From contig CAWHKC010000004.1 of assembly GCA_963829835.1 (NCBI GenBank), positions 1,116,001 through 1,180,000 of the forward strand: a stretch of 64,000 nt of DNA. Reading direction: 5' to 3'. The notes beneath the pieces were generated by a model. It saw only the letters and a program-made list of their open reading frames with translations. It ran no database searches and had not been told where the DNA came from. A program made the translations under genes and the position numbers. This stretch comes from Berkiella sp963829835. Lineage in GTDB: Bacteria > Pseudomonadota > Gammaproteobacteria > Berkiellales > Berkiellaceae. Position 1 is the stretch's first letter, and each line of letters starts with the position of its first letter. Positions 1 to 8,099 of the stretch are shown one piece after another.

Positions 1-81
1 TTGACTACTCATAAAGAAGCTTTGCCTGATGCTGATAAATGGAAAGATGTGAAGGGTAAACTACAGTATTTAGAAGAATAA
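1..81 (+). CDS. C-terminal end of an unknown protein (partial)
   Basis: An open frame enters from the left edge and ends at TAA (79-81). Only 26 codons are visible, giving a charged tail that ends KGKLQYLEE. Nothing in it identifies a family. A palindromic repeat follows directly, which is common at gene ends in this window. It could also be a chance open frame, since only the last 81 bases are available. Confidence 0.4.
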   Translation: MTTHKEALPDADKWKDVKGKLQYLEE

Positions 82-91
82 CATATCTTGA

Positions 92-160
92 GGGCCTGCC
101 TGCCGAAGCTTCTTATCTTCCTGCGTCTAAAAGGCTTCGGAAGACAGGGCGTAGGCAGGT
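92..160. repeat. Dispersed palindromic repeat, copy 1
   Basis: The left arm contains GCCTGCCTGCCGAAGCTT. The right arm carries GGCTTCGG and, near its end, GTAGGCAGG, so the two halves can fold on each other. Related sequence built from GCCTACGCTC, GAAGCTTC and GGCAGGCAGG occurs at 34301-34336, 57863-57926 and 59301-59349, always between genes. It sits between the left-edge gene and the 3' end of rsd and may act as a transcript-end hairpin. Confidence 0.6.
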
Positions 161-169
161 GAGGGTCTT

Positions 170-643
170 TCAAGCTGTCTTAGCAGGATAATATCCCCAA
201 GCCTTTGCCATACGATAGATCTCAATTAGCTCATCTTCCCATTCAAGCCGTTGCGCCATCTGAAGAGCGAGCGCACTAAGATCACGATCTAATTGATCTA
301 TTAATCCCAAAGCTTGATATTTATCATTAAAATCTAATGACGCGACGGTCGTATCCATTAAAGATTGTAATATACTCTTTGGTACATGCGTCATTGGGTG
401 TTGGCATAGCTCAACAATATGAGTGATATGTTCATAAATTTCAAAATGACCCATAGAAACATAGTCAATAAGCAGCTGACAAAATTCCTGAAGGGTATCA
501 AAAACTTGTGATTTTTCAGTTTTATCAAAAGGTCTCAAGCTGCAAAGATGGTTTAATGAAACAATAAGTTCTTGGCGCGCGGTTAACCATTTTTGAATTA
601 GGCGTTCGCTGGTCTTTATCTTAGAGAATGGCTTGGGTTGCAT
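170..643 (-). CDS. rsd: Rsd/AlgQ-type regulator of RNA polymerase sigma-70
   Basis: This 157-residue, mostly helical protein matches the Rsd/AlgQ family in size and in its conserved blocks. These are an N-terminal ERLIQKWLTARQ helix and a central FCQLLIDYVSMGHFEIYE block, close to the DFCQSLVDYLSAGHFSIYE stretch of E. coli Rsd. Family members bind the housekeeping sigma factor and lower its access to core RNA polymerase, typically in stationary phase; in Pseudomonas AlgQ also affects virulence and alginate genes. It is transcribed alone. Its ATG is followed upstream by a 600-base stretch without a recognisable protein gene. The assignment is from sequence similarity by eye. Confidence 0.85.
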   Translation of the reverse strand: MQPKPFSKIKTSERLIQKWLTARQELIVSLNHLCSLRPFDKTEKSQVFDTLQEFCQLLIDYVSMGHFEIYEHITHIVELCQHPMTHVPKSILQSLMDTTVASLDFNDKYQALGLIDQLDRDLSALALQMAQRLEWEDELIEIYRMAKAWGYYPAKTA

Positions 644-855
644 GGCAACATCCCTCCTTGGTTGTTGTCCGGTTCTTTAAGTAAAGCTCGGGGTTTGGGC
701 GCGTCAAGTTTGGGTCAACTACCTCTACGTGCCGCGACTAGTTCGCGGCATCTAGGCGGGACTTTTTGTAAGCCATGTCTCAAATTACTGTAGACACATC
801 GCTATTCTGAGTTGAGTTATAAGCTAATATTGGTGCAGCGCAAGCAATCAAGTCA

Positions 856-885
856 TTGATAAACAACAAAAAAATTATTTATAAC
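856..885 (+). promoter_or_regulatory. Sigma-70-like promoter of the candidate RNA
   Basis: TTGATA (856-861) and TATAAC (880-885) are separated by 18 bases, each one or two changes from consensus. Transcription would begin near 892, just upstream of the hairpin-rich stretch that ends in a strong terminator at 1174-1202. Confidence 0.45.
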
Positions 886-891
886 TTCGTT

Positions 892-1202
892 AGAAGGTAA
901 AATGAATTTAAAAAAACAGCCCTTGTTATCCCAAGTGATTTTGATAGATTGGCAGGTATCCCATGTCAACGGATGGATATGGGAGCCAGCGTGGTAGCAA
1001 GGATTGTTGCCAGCACATCCGGCAAAGGATTGCCGACTTGTCTTCGGACAAGCCTAATTAAAGGGATAACGTTGCCGTGCAAGGTAAGGATACCACCCTA
1101 ACATAAAGGATTGGTTAGGTTGCAATGGTCAACAAGATGTGCGGGCTGGTAATTAACATGGATGAAAATGATGGGGTGGCCGCAGCTACCCTTTTTTTTT
1201 TT
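892..1202 (+). ncRNA. Candidate structured RNA of about 310 nt, family unknown
   Basis: This gap between rsd and dsbB has no convincing protein gene but a run of local hairpins. TCCCAT pairs with ATGGGA (about 958-984). TTGCC pairs with GGCAA around 1010-1025. CTTGTC-TTCG-GACAAG (1037-1052) is a perfect stem with a UUCG tetraloop on the plus strand. CCTAAC (1097-1102) pairs with GTTAGG (1114-1119). It begins after a sigma-70-like promoter and ends at an intrinsic terminator. I looked for and did not find hallmarks of tmRNA, RNase P RNA, 6S RNA or SRP RNA. A 31-codon ORF (902-997) lies inside but shows nothing recognisable. The alternative is decayed DNA with chance hairpins. Confidence 0.45.
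1174..1202 (+). terminator. Intrinsic terminator, rightward
   Basis: GGGTGGC (1174-1180), loop CGCA and GCTACCC (1185-1191) form a 7-bp stem with one G-U pair, followed by 11 T residues. The T tract is on the plus strand, so it ends a rightward transcript and cannot serve dsbB or rsd, which both run leftward. Confidence 0.8.
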
Positions 1203-1245
1203 GCTCTTAGCAAAAAAACCTGGCGTAGCCCTTGGCGAAGACAGG

Positions 1246-1743
1246 TCATCTTATGCTTTTGCTTCCCCACCATGGCAATAGACTTCCAATCGCCAGAAAA
1301 ATAAATGACGCTAAAGTCCACGCAGGTAAGGGTAGCCATAGAAACGCACTTTTATTCACAGTGCATTCGCCTGAGCCTTGTAAAATAATAACCAAAGCCT
1401 CAATCGGGGGTAATGTCCCAAACAAATAATTAAAGCCAGGGCCACAAGCGGGGACAAGTTCTGGAGGAAGATGGAGGATCCACAGATGGCGGGCTGAGGA
1501 TAAGATCCCAAGTACAGCAAGCCCAAATCCAATCAAGCTATAAACTTTTTGGCCATATCCTTTGGGGTTGTGGCAAAGTGCAATCAGAAAGAAAAAAGTT
1601 AGAATAATTACTACTATTCTGTCAATGATGCAAAGCGGGCAAGGTTCCCAATGAAATATAAACTGTAGAGCAAATGATGCACCTAACAGTAAAAGGGAAA
1701 AAGCGAATAAATAAAAGTAAAGTGGACGAATGGTTAATCTCAT
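1246..1743 (-). CDS. dsbB: Disulfide bond formation protein DsbB
   Basis: DsbB is the inner-membrane quinone reductase that reoxidises DsbA. The 165-residue protein has the family's four membrane helices and both redox pairs. The first is a CPLC motif near residue 35 after the first helix. The second lies in the periplasmic loop, one cysteine in PACGPG and one in GSGEC. An arginine follows shortly after CPLC (IIDR), as in the family. Length is slightly under the usual 170-180. It appears to be a single-gene unit; no dsbA is in the window. The reading is secure. Confidence 0.92.
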   Translation of the reverse strand: MRLTIRPLYFYLFAFSLLLLGASFALQFIFHWEPCPLCIIDRIVVIILTFFFLIALCHNPKGYGQKVYSLIGFGLAVLGILSSARHLWILHLPPELVPACGPGFNYLFGTLPPIEALVIILQGSGECTVNKSAFLWLPLPAWTLASFIFLAIGSLLPWWGSKSIR

Positions 1744-1809
1744 GAGGTTGATGTGTCACTTTTTTTTAGCATAGCAGAAGCCCGTATTTAGTCCAATGAT
1801 AAAATATTA

Positions 1810-2676
1810 CTAAACCATTTCTTGTTGTGATAATAAGAATTCACCATGAAAAACACCAATGGCTGGGCCGGAAAGGAAAACGGAACGTTCGTCTTCCCAT
1901 TTGACGGTCAAGCCTCCTCCGGTCATATCTACCTTCACTTCTTTATTCAGCTCGCCATGTATCACACCAGCAACGACGCAAGCGCAGGCTGCAGTACCGC
2001 AAGCCAGGGTTTCTCCGACACCCCGTTCATAAACGCGACATTTAATATGATTACGTGCAAGAACCTGCATAAAACTAACGTTTACCCCTTTAGGGAAAGC
2101 AGGGTGTTTCTGGAGTGCTTTGCCTACTTCCATGACAGCCGCTTCTGTGGTTGCAGGTACAGAGATCACGCAATGTGGATTACCCATCGAAAGAATGACA
2201 ACCTCGCGGTTATTGCCTAATAAATGTATTTTGTAACAGCCTTTTTTGGAAAGTTTCGACACCGCTTTAATATTAAGTGGAATGTCCTTTGGTGAAAAAA
2301 TGGGTTCGCCTAAATCTACTTGAATACGACTTAAATCTGATATATCCACAGTCATATTTCCTGATAGCGTTCCAATTTTAAGACTCTTTTTTCCGGTTAA
2401 GCCTCGCTCAAAAACATAACGACCAAAGCATCTTGCACCATTACCACATTGAGAAACTTCTTTGCCATCGGCGTTAAAAATACGATAGTAAAAATCAAGG
2501 TTTGAATCATTTGGAGGGTCGACTATCAACACCTGATCGCAGCCAATGCCAAAATTTCTATCTGCAATCCGACGCACAAGTTGTGGAGTCACTTTAACCG
2601 TTTGGGTAATACTATCAAGGACAACAAAATCATTGCCTAAACCATGCATTTTTGTAAAGCGAATATAAGCTGACAT
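1810..2676 (-). CDS. dapF: Diaminopimelate epimerase
   Basis: DapF converts LL- to meso-diaminopimelate, the precursor of lysine and of the peptidoglycan cross-link residue. The N-terminus FTKMHGLGNDFVVLD is typical. The two catalytic cysteines are visible, one in SQCGNGARC in the N-terminal half and the other in LACGTAAC in the C-terminal half. The 288 residues are slightly longer than the usual 274-280. It lies 25 bases after lysA on the same strand, completing lptM-lysA-dapF, the usual gammaproteobacterial order. Confidence 0.96.
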   Translation of the reverse strand: MSAYIRFTKMHGLGNDFVVLDSITQTVKVTPQLVRRIADRNFGIGCDQVLIVDPPNDSNLDFYYRIFNADGKEVSQCGNGARCFGRYVFERGLTGKKSLKIGTLSGNMTVDISDLSRIQVDLGEPIFSPKDIPLNIKAVSKLSKKGCYKIHLLGNNREVVILSMGNPHCVISVPATTEAAVMEVGKALQKHPAFPKGVNVSFMQVLARNHIKCRVYERGVGETLACGTAACACVVAGVIHGELNKEVKVDMTGGGLTVKWEDERSVFLSGPAIGVFHGEFLLSQQEMV

Positions 2677-2701
2677 AAACTACCCTATTTTTTTAGATGA
2701 A

Positions 2702-3946
2702 CTACCATACACTTTCCTTGGCGAACAACTCTTCAACAGTCTCACGCTGTCTTATAATTTTAAATTCAGCACCTTTAACCATGACCTCCGCTGCACGTGG
2801 ACGCGTATTATAATTTGAGCTCATGACAAATCCATAAGCGCCAGCATTGCAAATAGCTAATCTGTCTCCTGCCAGTATGCTTAAAGAGCGGTCTTTGCCT
2901 AAGAAATCGCCACTTTCACAAACCGGTCCAACCACATCATAGATTTGAGGGAGAGGTTCATCAACCTTTTGAATTGGAATAATTTCTTGCCAAGCAGTAT
3001 ACAAAGTAGGGCGCATTAAATCATTCATAGCACAATCAACAATACAAAATTGTTTATTGCCAGAGTTTTTTATAAGCAATACGGTAGTGGCGAGTATGCC
3101 AGCATCAGCGGCAATAGCTCGACCAGGCTCAATAATAATTTCTAAACTGGGATCAAATGGAAGACTCAAAATAGCCTCACCATACTGTGCTGGCGTTGGT
3201 GGTTTTTCATCATGATAATGAACGCCTAGACCACCGCCGATATCGACATGTTGAAGAAAAATGCCAAGGGATTCTAAATGGTTAATCAACGTATTGAGTC
3301 GAAGGCCTGCATCTAAAAAAGGATTTAATGAGGTGAGTTGTGAACCAATATGACATGCAACACCCTTCACATGGACATGATCAAGTTTCAAAGCTTTTTG
3401 AAAAATAAGAGGGGCTTGTTCTATATCGATCCCGAATTTACTTTCTTTTAGACCAGTTGAAATATAGGGATGGCTCTGTGAGTCAACATCGGGATTGACA
3501 CGTAGTGCAATTCGCGCTTTCACATTTAAATGATTTGCCAGTTGATTGATCAAAGAAAGTTCAGCTTCAGACTCGACATTAAAACAAAAAATGTCTTTTT
3601 TCAGTGCGGCAATAATTTCAAAAGGTTGCTTTCCTACCCCAGAAAAAACGATTTTATCAGGAGAGCCCCCTGCAGCAATGACACGCATCAGCTCGCCACC
3701 TGAAACAATATCAAATCCCGAACCACATTGAGCTAGTGCATTCAACACAGCCAGGTTGCTATTGGCCTTGACGGCATAGCAAACTTTATGGGGGCGATTA
3801 CCCAAACTTACATTAAATGCTGTCCATTGACGGATTAATCCTGCATGCGAATAGATGTAGCATGGGGTGCCAACTTCTTTAACGATATCAGCGACAGGGA
3901 CATTTTCAACCCATAAAGCATTATGTCGATATTCAAAATCACTCAT
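2702..3946 (-). CDS. lysA: Diaminopimelate decarboxylase
   Basis: LysA is a PLP enzyme that decarboxylates meso-diaminopimelate to lysine. The PLP lysine lies in CYAVKANSN (about residues 57-65). The HIGSQ motif, the glycine-rich HVDIGGGLG and the EPGRAI phosphate-binding block follow in order. The C-terminal CESGDFLGKDR and GAYGFVMSSNYN carry substrate-binding residues. At 414 residues it is full length. Its ATG overlaps the stop of lptM (ATGA), so translation is probably coupled. Confidence 0.96.
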   Translation of the reverse strand: MSDFEYRHNALWVENVPVADIVKEVGTPCYIYSHAGLIRQWTAFNVSLGNRPHKVCYAVKANSNLAVLNALAQCGSGFDIVSGGELMRVIAAGGSPDKIVFSGVGKQPFEIIAALKKDIFCFNVESEAELSLINQLANHLNVKARIALRVNPDVDSQSHPYISTGLKESKFGIDIEQAPLIFQKALKLDHVHVKGVACHIGSQLTSLNPFLDAGLRLNTLINHLESLGIFLQHVDIGGGLGVHYHDEKPPTPAQYGEAILSLPFDPSLEIIIEPGRAIAADAGILATTVLLIKNSGNKQFCIVDCAMNDLMRPTLYTAWQEIIPIQKVDEPLPQIYDVVGPVCESGDFLGKDRSLSILAGDRLAICNAGAYGFVMSSNYNTRPRAAEVMVKGAEFKIIRQRETVEELFAKESVW

Positions 3947-4065
3947 GGGTCAGTTTTCTCAGCTTCTTCAGGAATGGGGAGATAAAGTGGACCCGTCTGA
4001 CCACAGCCAATCAATGCAAAGCAATATAGCAAAGAGATTACTCCAAGCCAGAAATATCTTTTCAT
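3943..4065 (-). CDS. lptM: LptM (YifL-type) small outer-membrane lipoprotein
   Basis: This 40-residue gene is easily missed. It starts at ATG 4065-4063 and encodes a short hydrophobic signal ending in the lipobox LIGC, then CGQTGPLYLP, the hallmark of LptM/YifL (CGLKGPLYFP in E. coli). In E. coli LptM binds the LptD-LptE translocon and helps LptD reach its native disulfide pattern, which fits the nearby dsbB. The mature part is only about 20 residues, shorter than in E. coli. It overlaps the lysA start by 4 bases, the conserved arrangement. Confidence 0.88.
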   Translation of the reverse strand: MKRYFWLGVISLLYCFALIGCGQTGPLYLPIPEEAEKTDP

Positions 4066-4197
4066 AGTTAGACTTCTTTCCTGTTTTTTACTCAAAATAC
4101 ACTACTACTCTATCTCAAAGAAGCTATTTGAAGAACAACTCATCAAGTATACTTTGCAGTTCTGGCGGCCCTCCCTACGGCGATAGGTATTTATTTG

Positions 4198-4521
4198 ATG
4201 AATGAACAAGAATTTCAAGTTGAGGTAGATAGATTATTTCTAAAGATTGAACATTGGCTTGAGCAATATGATGAAGAGTTGGATTTTGAGTCTAGTGAAA
4301 GCATATTGACGCTGATATTACCTGATGGAAGCCAAATGATTTTAAGCCGTCAGGCTACACTCCGAGAAGTCTGGCTAGCCTCCCCCTTAGGTGCGTTTCA
4401 TTTTCAATTTTCAAATAATGCGTGGCGAACAAGACAATCAGAATCATTATTGGTAGTGTTAGCAGATGTGGTTAAACGTAAAGCAGGAATCACATTGGAT
4501 GTCTCTCTCTTTCGTCCTTAG
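4198..4521 (+). CDS. cyaY: Iron-sulfur assembly protein CyaY (frataxin)
   Basis: CyaY is the bacterial frataxin, an iron-binding regulator of IscS-driven Fe-S cluster assembly. The 107-residue protein has the acidic first helix (DEELDFESSES) and the beta-sheet core with LILPDGSQMILSRQATLREVWLAS, matching the frataxin fold. ATG at 4198 is preferred over an in-frame TTG just before it, because an AGG sits about 10 bases upstream. It is divergent from lptM-lysA-dapF, as in other gammaproteobacteria. The next gene starts 8 bases after its stop. Confidence 0.9.
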   Translation: MNEQEFQVEVDRLFLKIEHWLEQYDEELDFESSESILTLILPDGSQMILSRQATLREVWLASPLGAFHFQFSNNAWRTRQSESLLVVLADVVKRKAGITLDVSLFRP

Positions 4522-4529
4522 GAGTTTTC

Positions 4530-5213
4530 ATGACCGAGAATATCAAACCATTAGAAGCCATCACGATTGAACCCAAAAAAGCTGCTGATGCCTGTATTAT
4601 TTGGTTGCATGGGCTTGGCGCAGACGGTCATGATTTTAAAGATGTCATTCCAAGTCTGGGTTTATCAAAAGAACATACAATACGTTTTATATTTCCTCAT
4701 GCACCAACCCTACCTGTTACGATTAATGGTGGGATGAGGATGCCAGCCTGGTACGATATTGTGGCGCTTGATTCCAAAGCTATACAAGATGAAAAAGGTA
4801 TCCGACATTCCGAAAAATCTGTAAAGGCTTTAATCTATAAAACGGTTTCAGAAGGTATTAAGGCAAATAGAATTATCTTAATGGGCTTTTCTCAAGGGGG
4901 TGCTCTGGCTTTACATACTGCCTTACGATTTGAACAACCCTTAGCTGGGGTAGGCGTATTGTCTGCCTATCTACCAATACATCACTTATTAATGAATGAA
5001 CGCAATCCAGCCAACTTGCGACTCTCTATTTTTATGGCACATGGGTTGGCCGACACAGTCGTTCCCTATATGATGGGGCAAGCTTCATACGGTTGGCTAC
5101 AAAATGCTGGGTATACTCCACAGTGGCATTCTTATCCTATGGATCATTCGGTTTGCTATGAGGAGTTACAGGACATTGGAAAGTGGATCCAAACGCAATT
5201 GCCCGCGTTGTAA
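4530..5213 (+). CDS. Carboxylesterase / acyl-protein-thioesterase-like hydrolase
   Basis: This 227-residue alpha/beta hydrolase belongs to the phospholipase/carboxylesterase (APT1-like) family. It has the N-terminal IWLHGLGADGHDF oxyanion block. The nucleophile elbow GFSQGG gives the serine. An aspartate lies in HGLADTVVPY and a histidine in MDHSVCYEE near the C-terminus. No signal peptide is evident, so it is probably cytosolic. It closely resembles Pseudomonas carboxylesterase II in layout. It follows cyaY by 8 bases and may share its transcript. The natural substrate cannot be read from sequence. Confidence 0.85.
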   Translation: MTENIKPLEAITIEPKKAADACIIWLHGLGADGHDFKDVIPSLGLSKEHTIRFIFPHAPTLPVTINGGMRMPAWYDIVALDSKAIQDEKGIRHSEKSVKALIYKTVSEGIKANRIILMGFSQGGALALHTALRFEQPLAGVGVLSAYLPIHHLLMNERNPANLRLSIFMAHGLADTVVPYMMGQASYGWLQNAGYTPQWHSYPMDHSVCYEELQDIGKWIQTQLPAL

Positions 5214-5252
5214 ATTCGCTAGAATTCACTATTGCACCCAAAATATAAAGAT

Positions 5253-6329
5253 ATGAATCAAAATACTCGCATGAAAAATATGGCAACCAACGAGAATAAT
5301 TTCTTTCTCCCGAATTTTTGTGCAGTAAAATCTATCTTTATGCTCTCCATTGGTGCTCAACTGGTCGCCTTTATGCTGATATTAGCTTTAGGGGATATTT
5401 TAAGTGAATCATGGGATGAATTGGGGCTTTTGTCAGTTTTTGTACAATGGATAGCCCTAGCCAGTGCAGGTGTGTTGTGCTTATCACGCAATTGGCTATC
5501 AAAGCTTTCCCTCCCTTTTGCAGCAACTGCTGCCTATTTTCTAATCGTCATTACGACGGGCATCATTGCTGCTGCTGCGCAATATTTAATGATTAAGATT
5601 AATTATCAATGGGGAAGCACGCCAGAGACCATTGGAGAATTTGTCGTCAGATGTGTGAGTTTGAGTGCGATTTTAGCTTTGGTGGCGTTGCGCTATTTTT
5701 ATATCCAGCAGCAATGGAAGCAACGAATTGAATTGGAGAGCCAAGCCAGAGTAGAAGCCCTGCAATCGCGCATCAGACCACATTTTTTATTTAATAGCAT
5801 GAATATTATTGCAAGCCTCATACAAACACAGCCCCAAAAGGCAGAACAAGCCGTAGAAGATCTTTCCGAAATTTTCAGAGCAACCTTAAGAGACACAGGT
5901 TCCATGGTACCTTTATCTGAAGAATGGATATTATGTCGAAATTATTTACGGATTGAAGGCTTGCGGTTAGGGGATAGATTAACAGTAGATTCGGATCTTT
6001 CGGCGGTTCCTGATGATGCTGCTATCCCTATGCTAACGTTACAGCCCTTGATTGAAAATGCGATATATCATGGTATTCAAGCCTTGGAAAATGGGGGCAC
6101 CATTAAAGTGGTGGGTGAGATGCAAGATAATATGGTTTGTATTCGACTATCCAACCCTGTACCTCCTCCCAGTATGCGTCGGTCTTCACAAGGCAACCAA
6201 ATTGCCATGGCAAACATCGGACATAGACTAAACTTATTATTTGGAAGTCATGCAAAATTAAAAGTAAATGCTATGCCACATGAATATGAAGTCACTTTGA
6301 TATTCCCTTATTTAAAAAGTGGTATGTAA
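5253..6329 (+). CDS. algZ: AlgZ/FimS-type sensor histidine kinase
   Basis: This is an atypical (LytS/His_kinase) sensor kinase. The N-terminal half holds about four membrane helices after FFLPNFC, a motif shared with Pseudomonas AlgZ. The cytoplasmic half has the phospho-acceptor region RIRPHFLFNSMN and an ATP-binding domain with LQPLIENAIYHGI. It stands just before algR, and the pair sits in front of hemC as in Pseudomonas. The start is uncertain: in-frame TTG 5232 and ATGs at 5253, 5271 and 5280 are all possible, and I chose 5253. In Pseudomonas the pair controls alginate and type IV pili. Confidence 0.82.
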   Translation: MNQNTRMKNMATNENNFFLPNFCAVKSIFMLSIGAQLVAFMLILALGDILSESWDELGLLSVFVQWIALASAGVLCLSRNWLSKLSLPFAATAAYFLIVITTGIIAAAAQYLMIKINYQWGSTPETIGEFVVRCVSLSAILALVALRYFYIQQQWKQRIELESQARVEALQSRIRPHFLFNSMNIIASLIQTQPQKAEQAVEDLSEIFRATLRDTGSMVPLSEEWILCRNYLRIEGLRLGDRLTVDSDLSAVPDDAAIPMLTLQPLIENAIYHGIQALENGGTIKVVGEMQDNMVCIRLSNPVPPPSMRRSSQGNQIAMANIGHRLNLLFGSHAKLKVNAMPHEYEVTLIFPYLKSGM

Positions 6330-6353
6330 ATACACAGTAAAGGAAGCCATCTT

Positions 6354-7088
6354 ATGCGGATATTAATTGTCGATGATGAAAGCTTGGCCCGCGATCGCAT
6401 TAAAAGGATCCTACAAGAACAAAATGAACATGAAGTTGTAGGTGAAGCAGGGAACGGCCAGGAAGCTTTGCAAAAAATTGAAAGTTTGCATCCTGAGGTC
6501 GTATTGCTTGATATTCGTATGCCTGGGATTGATGGCTTGGAAGTGGCACGGCACTTAGTGGATATGGAAGAGCCGCCCGCAGTTATCTTCGTCACCGCTT
6601 ACGATGACTATGCCTTAGAAGCCTTTAAAGTGAATGCGGTTGATTATTTATTGAAACCGGTTCGCGCTGAAAGATTAAGCGATGCCTTACATAAAGCGTT
6701 AAAACCTAACAAGTTACAGTGGAAGTCTCTCAATCGTACGGAAGATGGTGCTCCAAAGGCACGTACCCATATCAGCTCACGTACTCGTCGTGGCATTGTG
6801 TTAGTTCCGGTGGGAGATATTTATTATTTTCGTGCTGAACATAAATATGTCACGGTACGCCACAAAGAGGGCGAAGTCTTAATTGAAGATACCCTCAAAG
6901 AATTAGAAACCGAATTTGGAGAGCGCTTTTTACGGATCCATCGTAATTGTTTAGTGGCAATGGAACATCTTCAAGCGCTAGAGAAGAATGCCAGCGGCCA
7001 ACCTTGCATTCGTTTACGAGGCGTTTCTGAAACATTAGATGTGAGCCGACGTCACGTTGCGCATGTTCGCCAAATAATGAGTGGGTGA
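6354..7088 (+). CDS. algR: AlgR-type LytTR response regulator
   Basis: The protein has 244 residues. The N-terminal receiver starts ILIVDDE and has the phospho-aspartate in VVLLDIRMPG, the switch threonine in FVTAYDDYA and the lysine in DYLLKPV. The C-terminal LytTR DNA-binding domain follows (about residues 145-240), with the typical YYFRAEHKYVTV and FLRIHRNCLV strands. It is 24 bases after the sensor kinase and about 60 bases ahead of hemC, the arrangement known from Pseudomonas. No other LytTR regulator is in the window. It could regulate the MSHA-like pilus locus, but that is inference. Confidence 0.9.
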   Translation: MRILIVDDESLARDRIKRILQEQNEHEVVGEAGNGQEALQKIESLHPEVVLLDIRMPGIDGLEVARHLVDMEEPPAVIFVTAYDDYALEAFKVNAVDYLLKPVRAERLSDALHKALKPNKLQWKSLNRTEDGAPKARTHISSRTRRGIVLVPVGDIYYFRAEHKYVTVRHKEGEVLIEDTLKELETEFGERFLRIHRNCLVAMEHLQALEKNASGQPCIRLRGVSETLDVSRRHVAHVRQIMSG

Positions 7089-7151
7089 TCCGACCTAACT
7101 TTTCTTCTTGGCTGTGAAAGAGTAAGATGGCCTCATTTTGAGGACTTGATC

Positions 7152-8099
7152 ATGGCCCCTAGTTCCCAACAACTCAGAATTGTCACCCGCATGAGTGCTT
7201 TAGCCATGTGGCAAGCCGAATATGTGCGTGCACAACTATTACAGCATCACAGTCAATTAGATATTGAAATTATTGGTGTTAAGACCACCGGAGATCTCTC
7301 TCAAGCGCAAAATGTTCCTCTCAATAAAATTGGCGGCAAAGCGGTTTTTGTCAAAGAACTTGAACAGGCATTGCTCGATAATGAAGCCGATATCGCCGTG
7401 CATTCTCTTAAGGACGTTCCTGCGACATTTCCGCAAGGGTTAGGTTTAACCGCCATCTGTGAGCGTGCTTCTCCCTTTGATGCCTGGGTTTGTCCAAAAG
7501 GGGATACCCTAAACACGATCCCAGCGGGTTCTATCGTTGGCACTTCCAGTTTACGGCGTTTGGTGCAACTCAAAGCGCTACGTCCGGATCTCCAATATGA
7601 ACCTATTCGTGGCAATGTTGATACGCGCTTACGTAAGTGCCATGAAGGTGAATTTGACGCTGTTGTTTTAGCCGAGGCAGGGCTGGCTCGTTTGAATTTG
7701 CAATCTCAAATTACAACCACATTTAGTGCTGAACAATTAGTACCAGCTGTGGGACAAGGAGCGCTGGGAATTGAATGCCGCTTACAAGATGAAAAAACGT
7801 GCGCTTTATTGGCAGTGCTTGATCATTCACCGACACGTTCGTGTGTCATCGCGGAGAGAACAATGAATGCAGCCTTAGGTGGGAATTGTCAGGTGCCAGT
7901 CGCAGGTTATGCTTATCTTAAAGGTGAAACCCTTTGTTTAACCGGCAAAGTGGGCCATCCTCAAAAAATGATCATTCTCCAAGCATATAGTGAGGCTCAC
8001 ATCAGCAAAGCCCAGGATTTAGGGCAACAAGTTGCCTCAGATTTAATTCAGCAAGGTGCAATGGATATTATTAACCAAATCCTAAAAGGAAATAATTAA
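7152..8099 (+). CDS. hemC: Hydroxymethylbilane synthase
   Basis: HemC polymerises four porphobilinogens to hydroxymethylbilane. The dipyrromethane cofactor cysteine is in LGGNCQVPVAGYA. IRGNVDTRLRK and the N-terminal VTRMSALAMWQAEYV are family blocks; the usual R-S/T-P-L at the N-terminus is here R-M-S-A-L. ATG 7152 is chosen over TTG 7146 because AGGA (7141-7144) is 7 bases upstream. It abuts hemD with no gap. Confidence 0.95.
   Translation: MAPSSQQLRIVTRMSALAMWQAEYVRAQLLQHHSQLDIEIIGVKTTGDLSQAQNVPLNKIGGKAVFVKELEQALLDNEADIAVHSLKDVPATFPQGLGLTAICERASPFDAWVCPKGDTLNTIPAGSIVGTSSLRRLVQLKALRPDLQYEPIRGNVDTRLRKCHEGEFDAVVLAEAGLARLNLQSQITTTFSAEQLVPAVGQGALGIECRLQDEKTCALLAVLDHSPTRSCVIAERTMNAALGGNCQVPVAGYAYLKGETLCLTGKVGHPQKMIILQAYSEAHISKAQDLGQQVASDLIQQGAMDIINQILKGNN

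Noticed and set aside
902..997. 31-codon ORF inside the candidate RNA
   Set aside because: It has a moderate ribosome site but no recognisable sequence, and hairpins run through its end; kept only as a note under the RNA.
1846..2220. 124-codon rightward frame inside dapF
   Set aside because: It is antisense to the well-supported dapF and contains no family motif.
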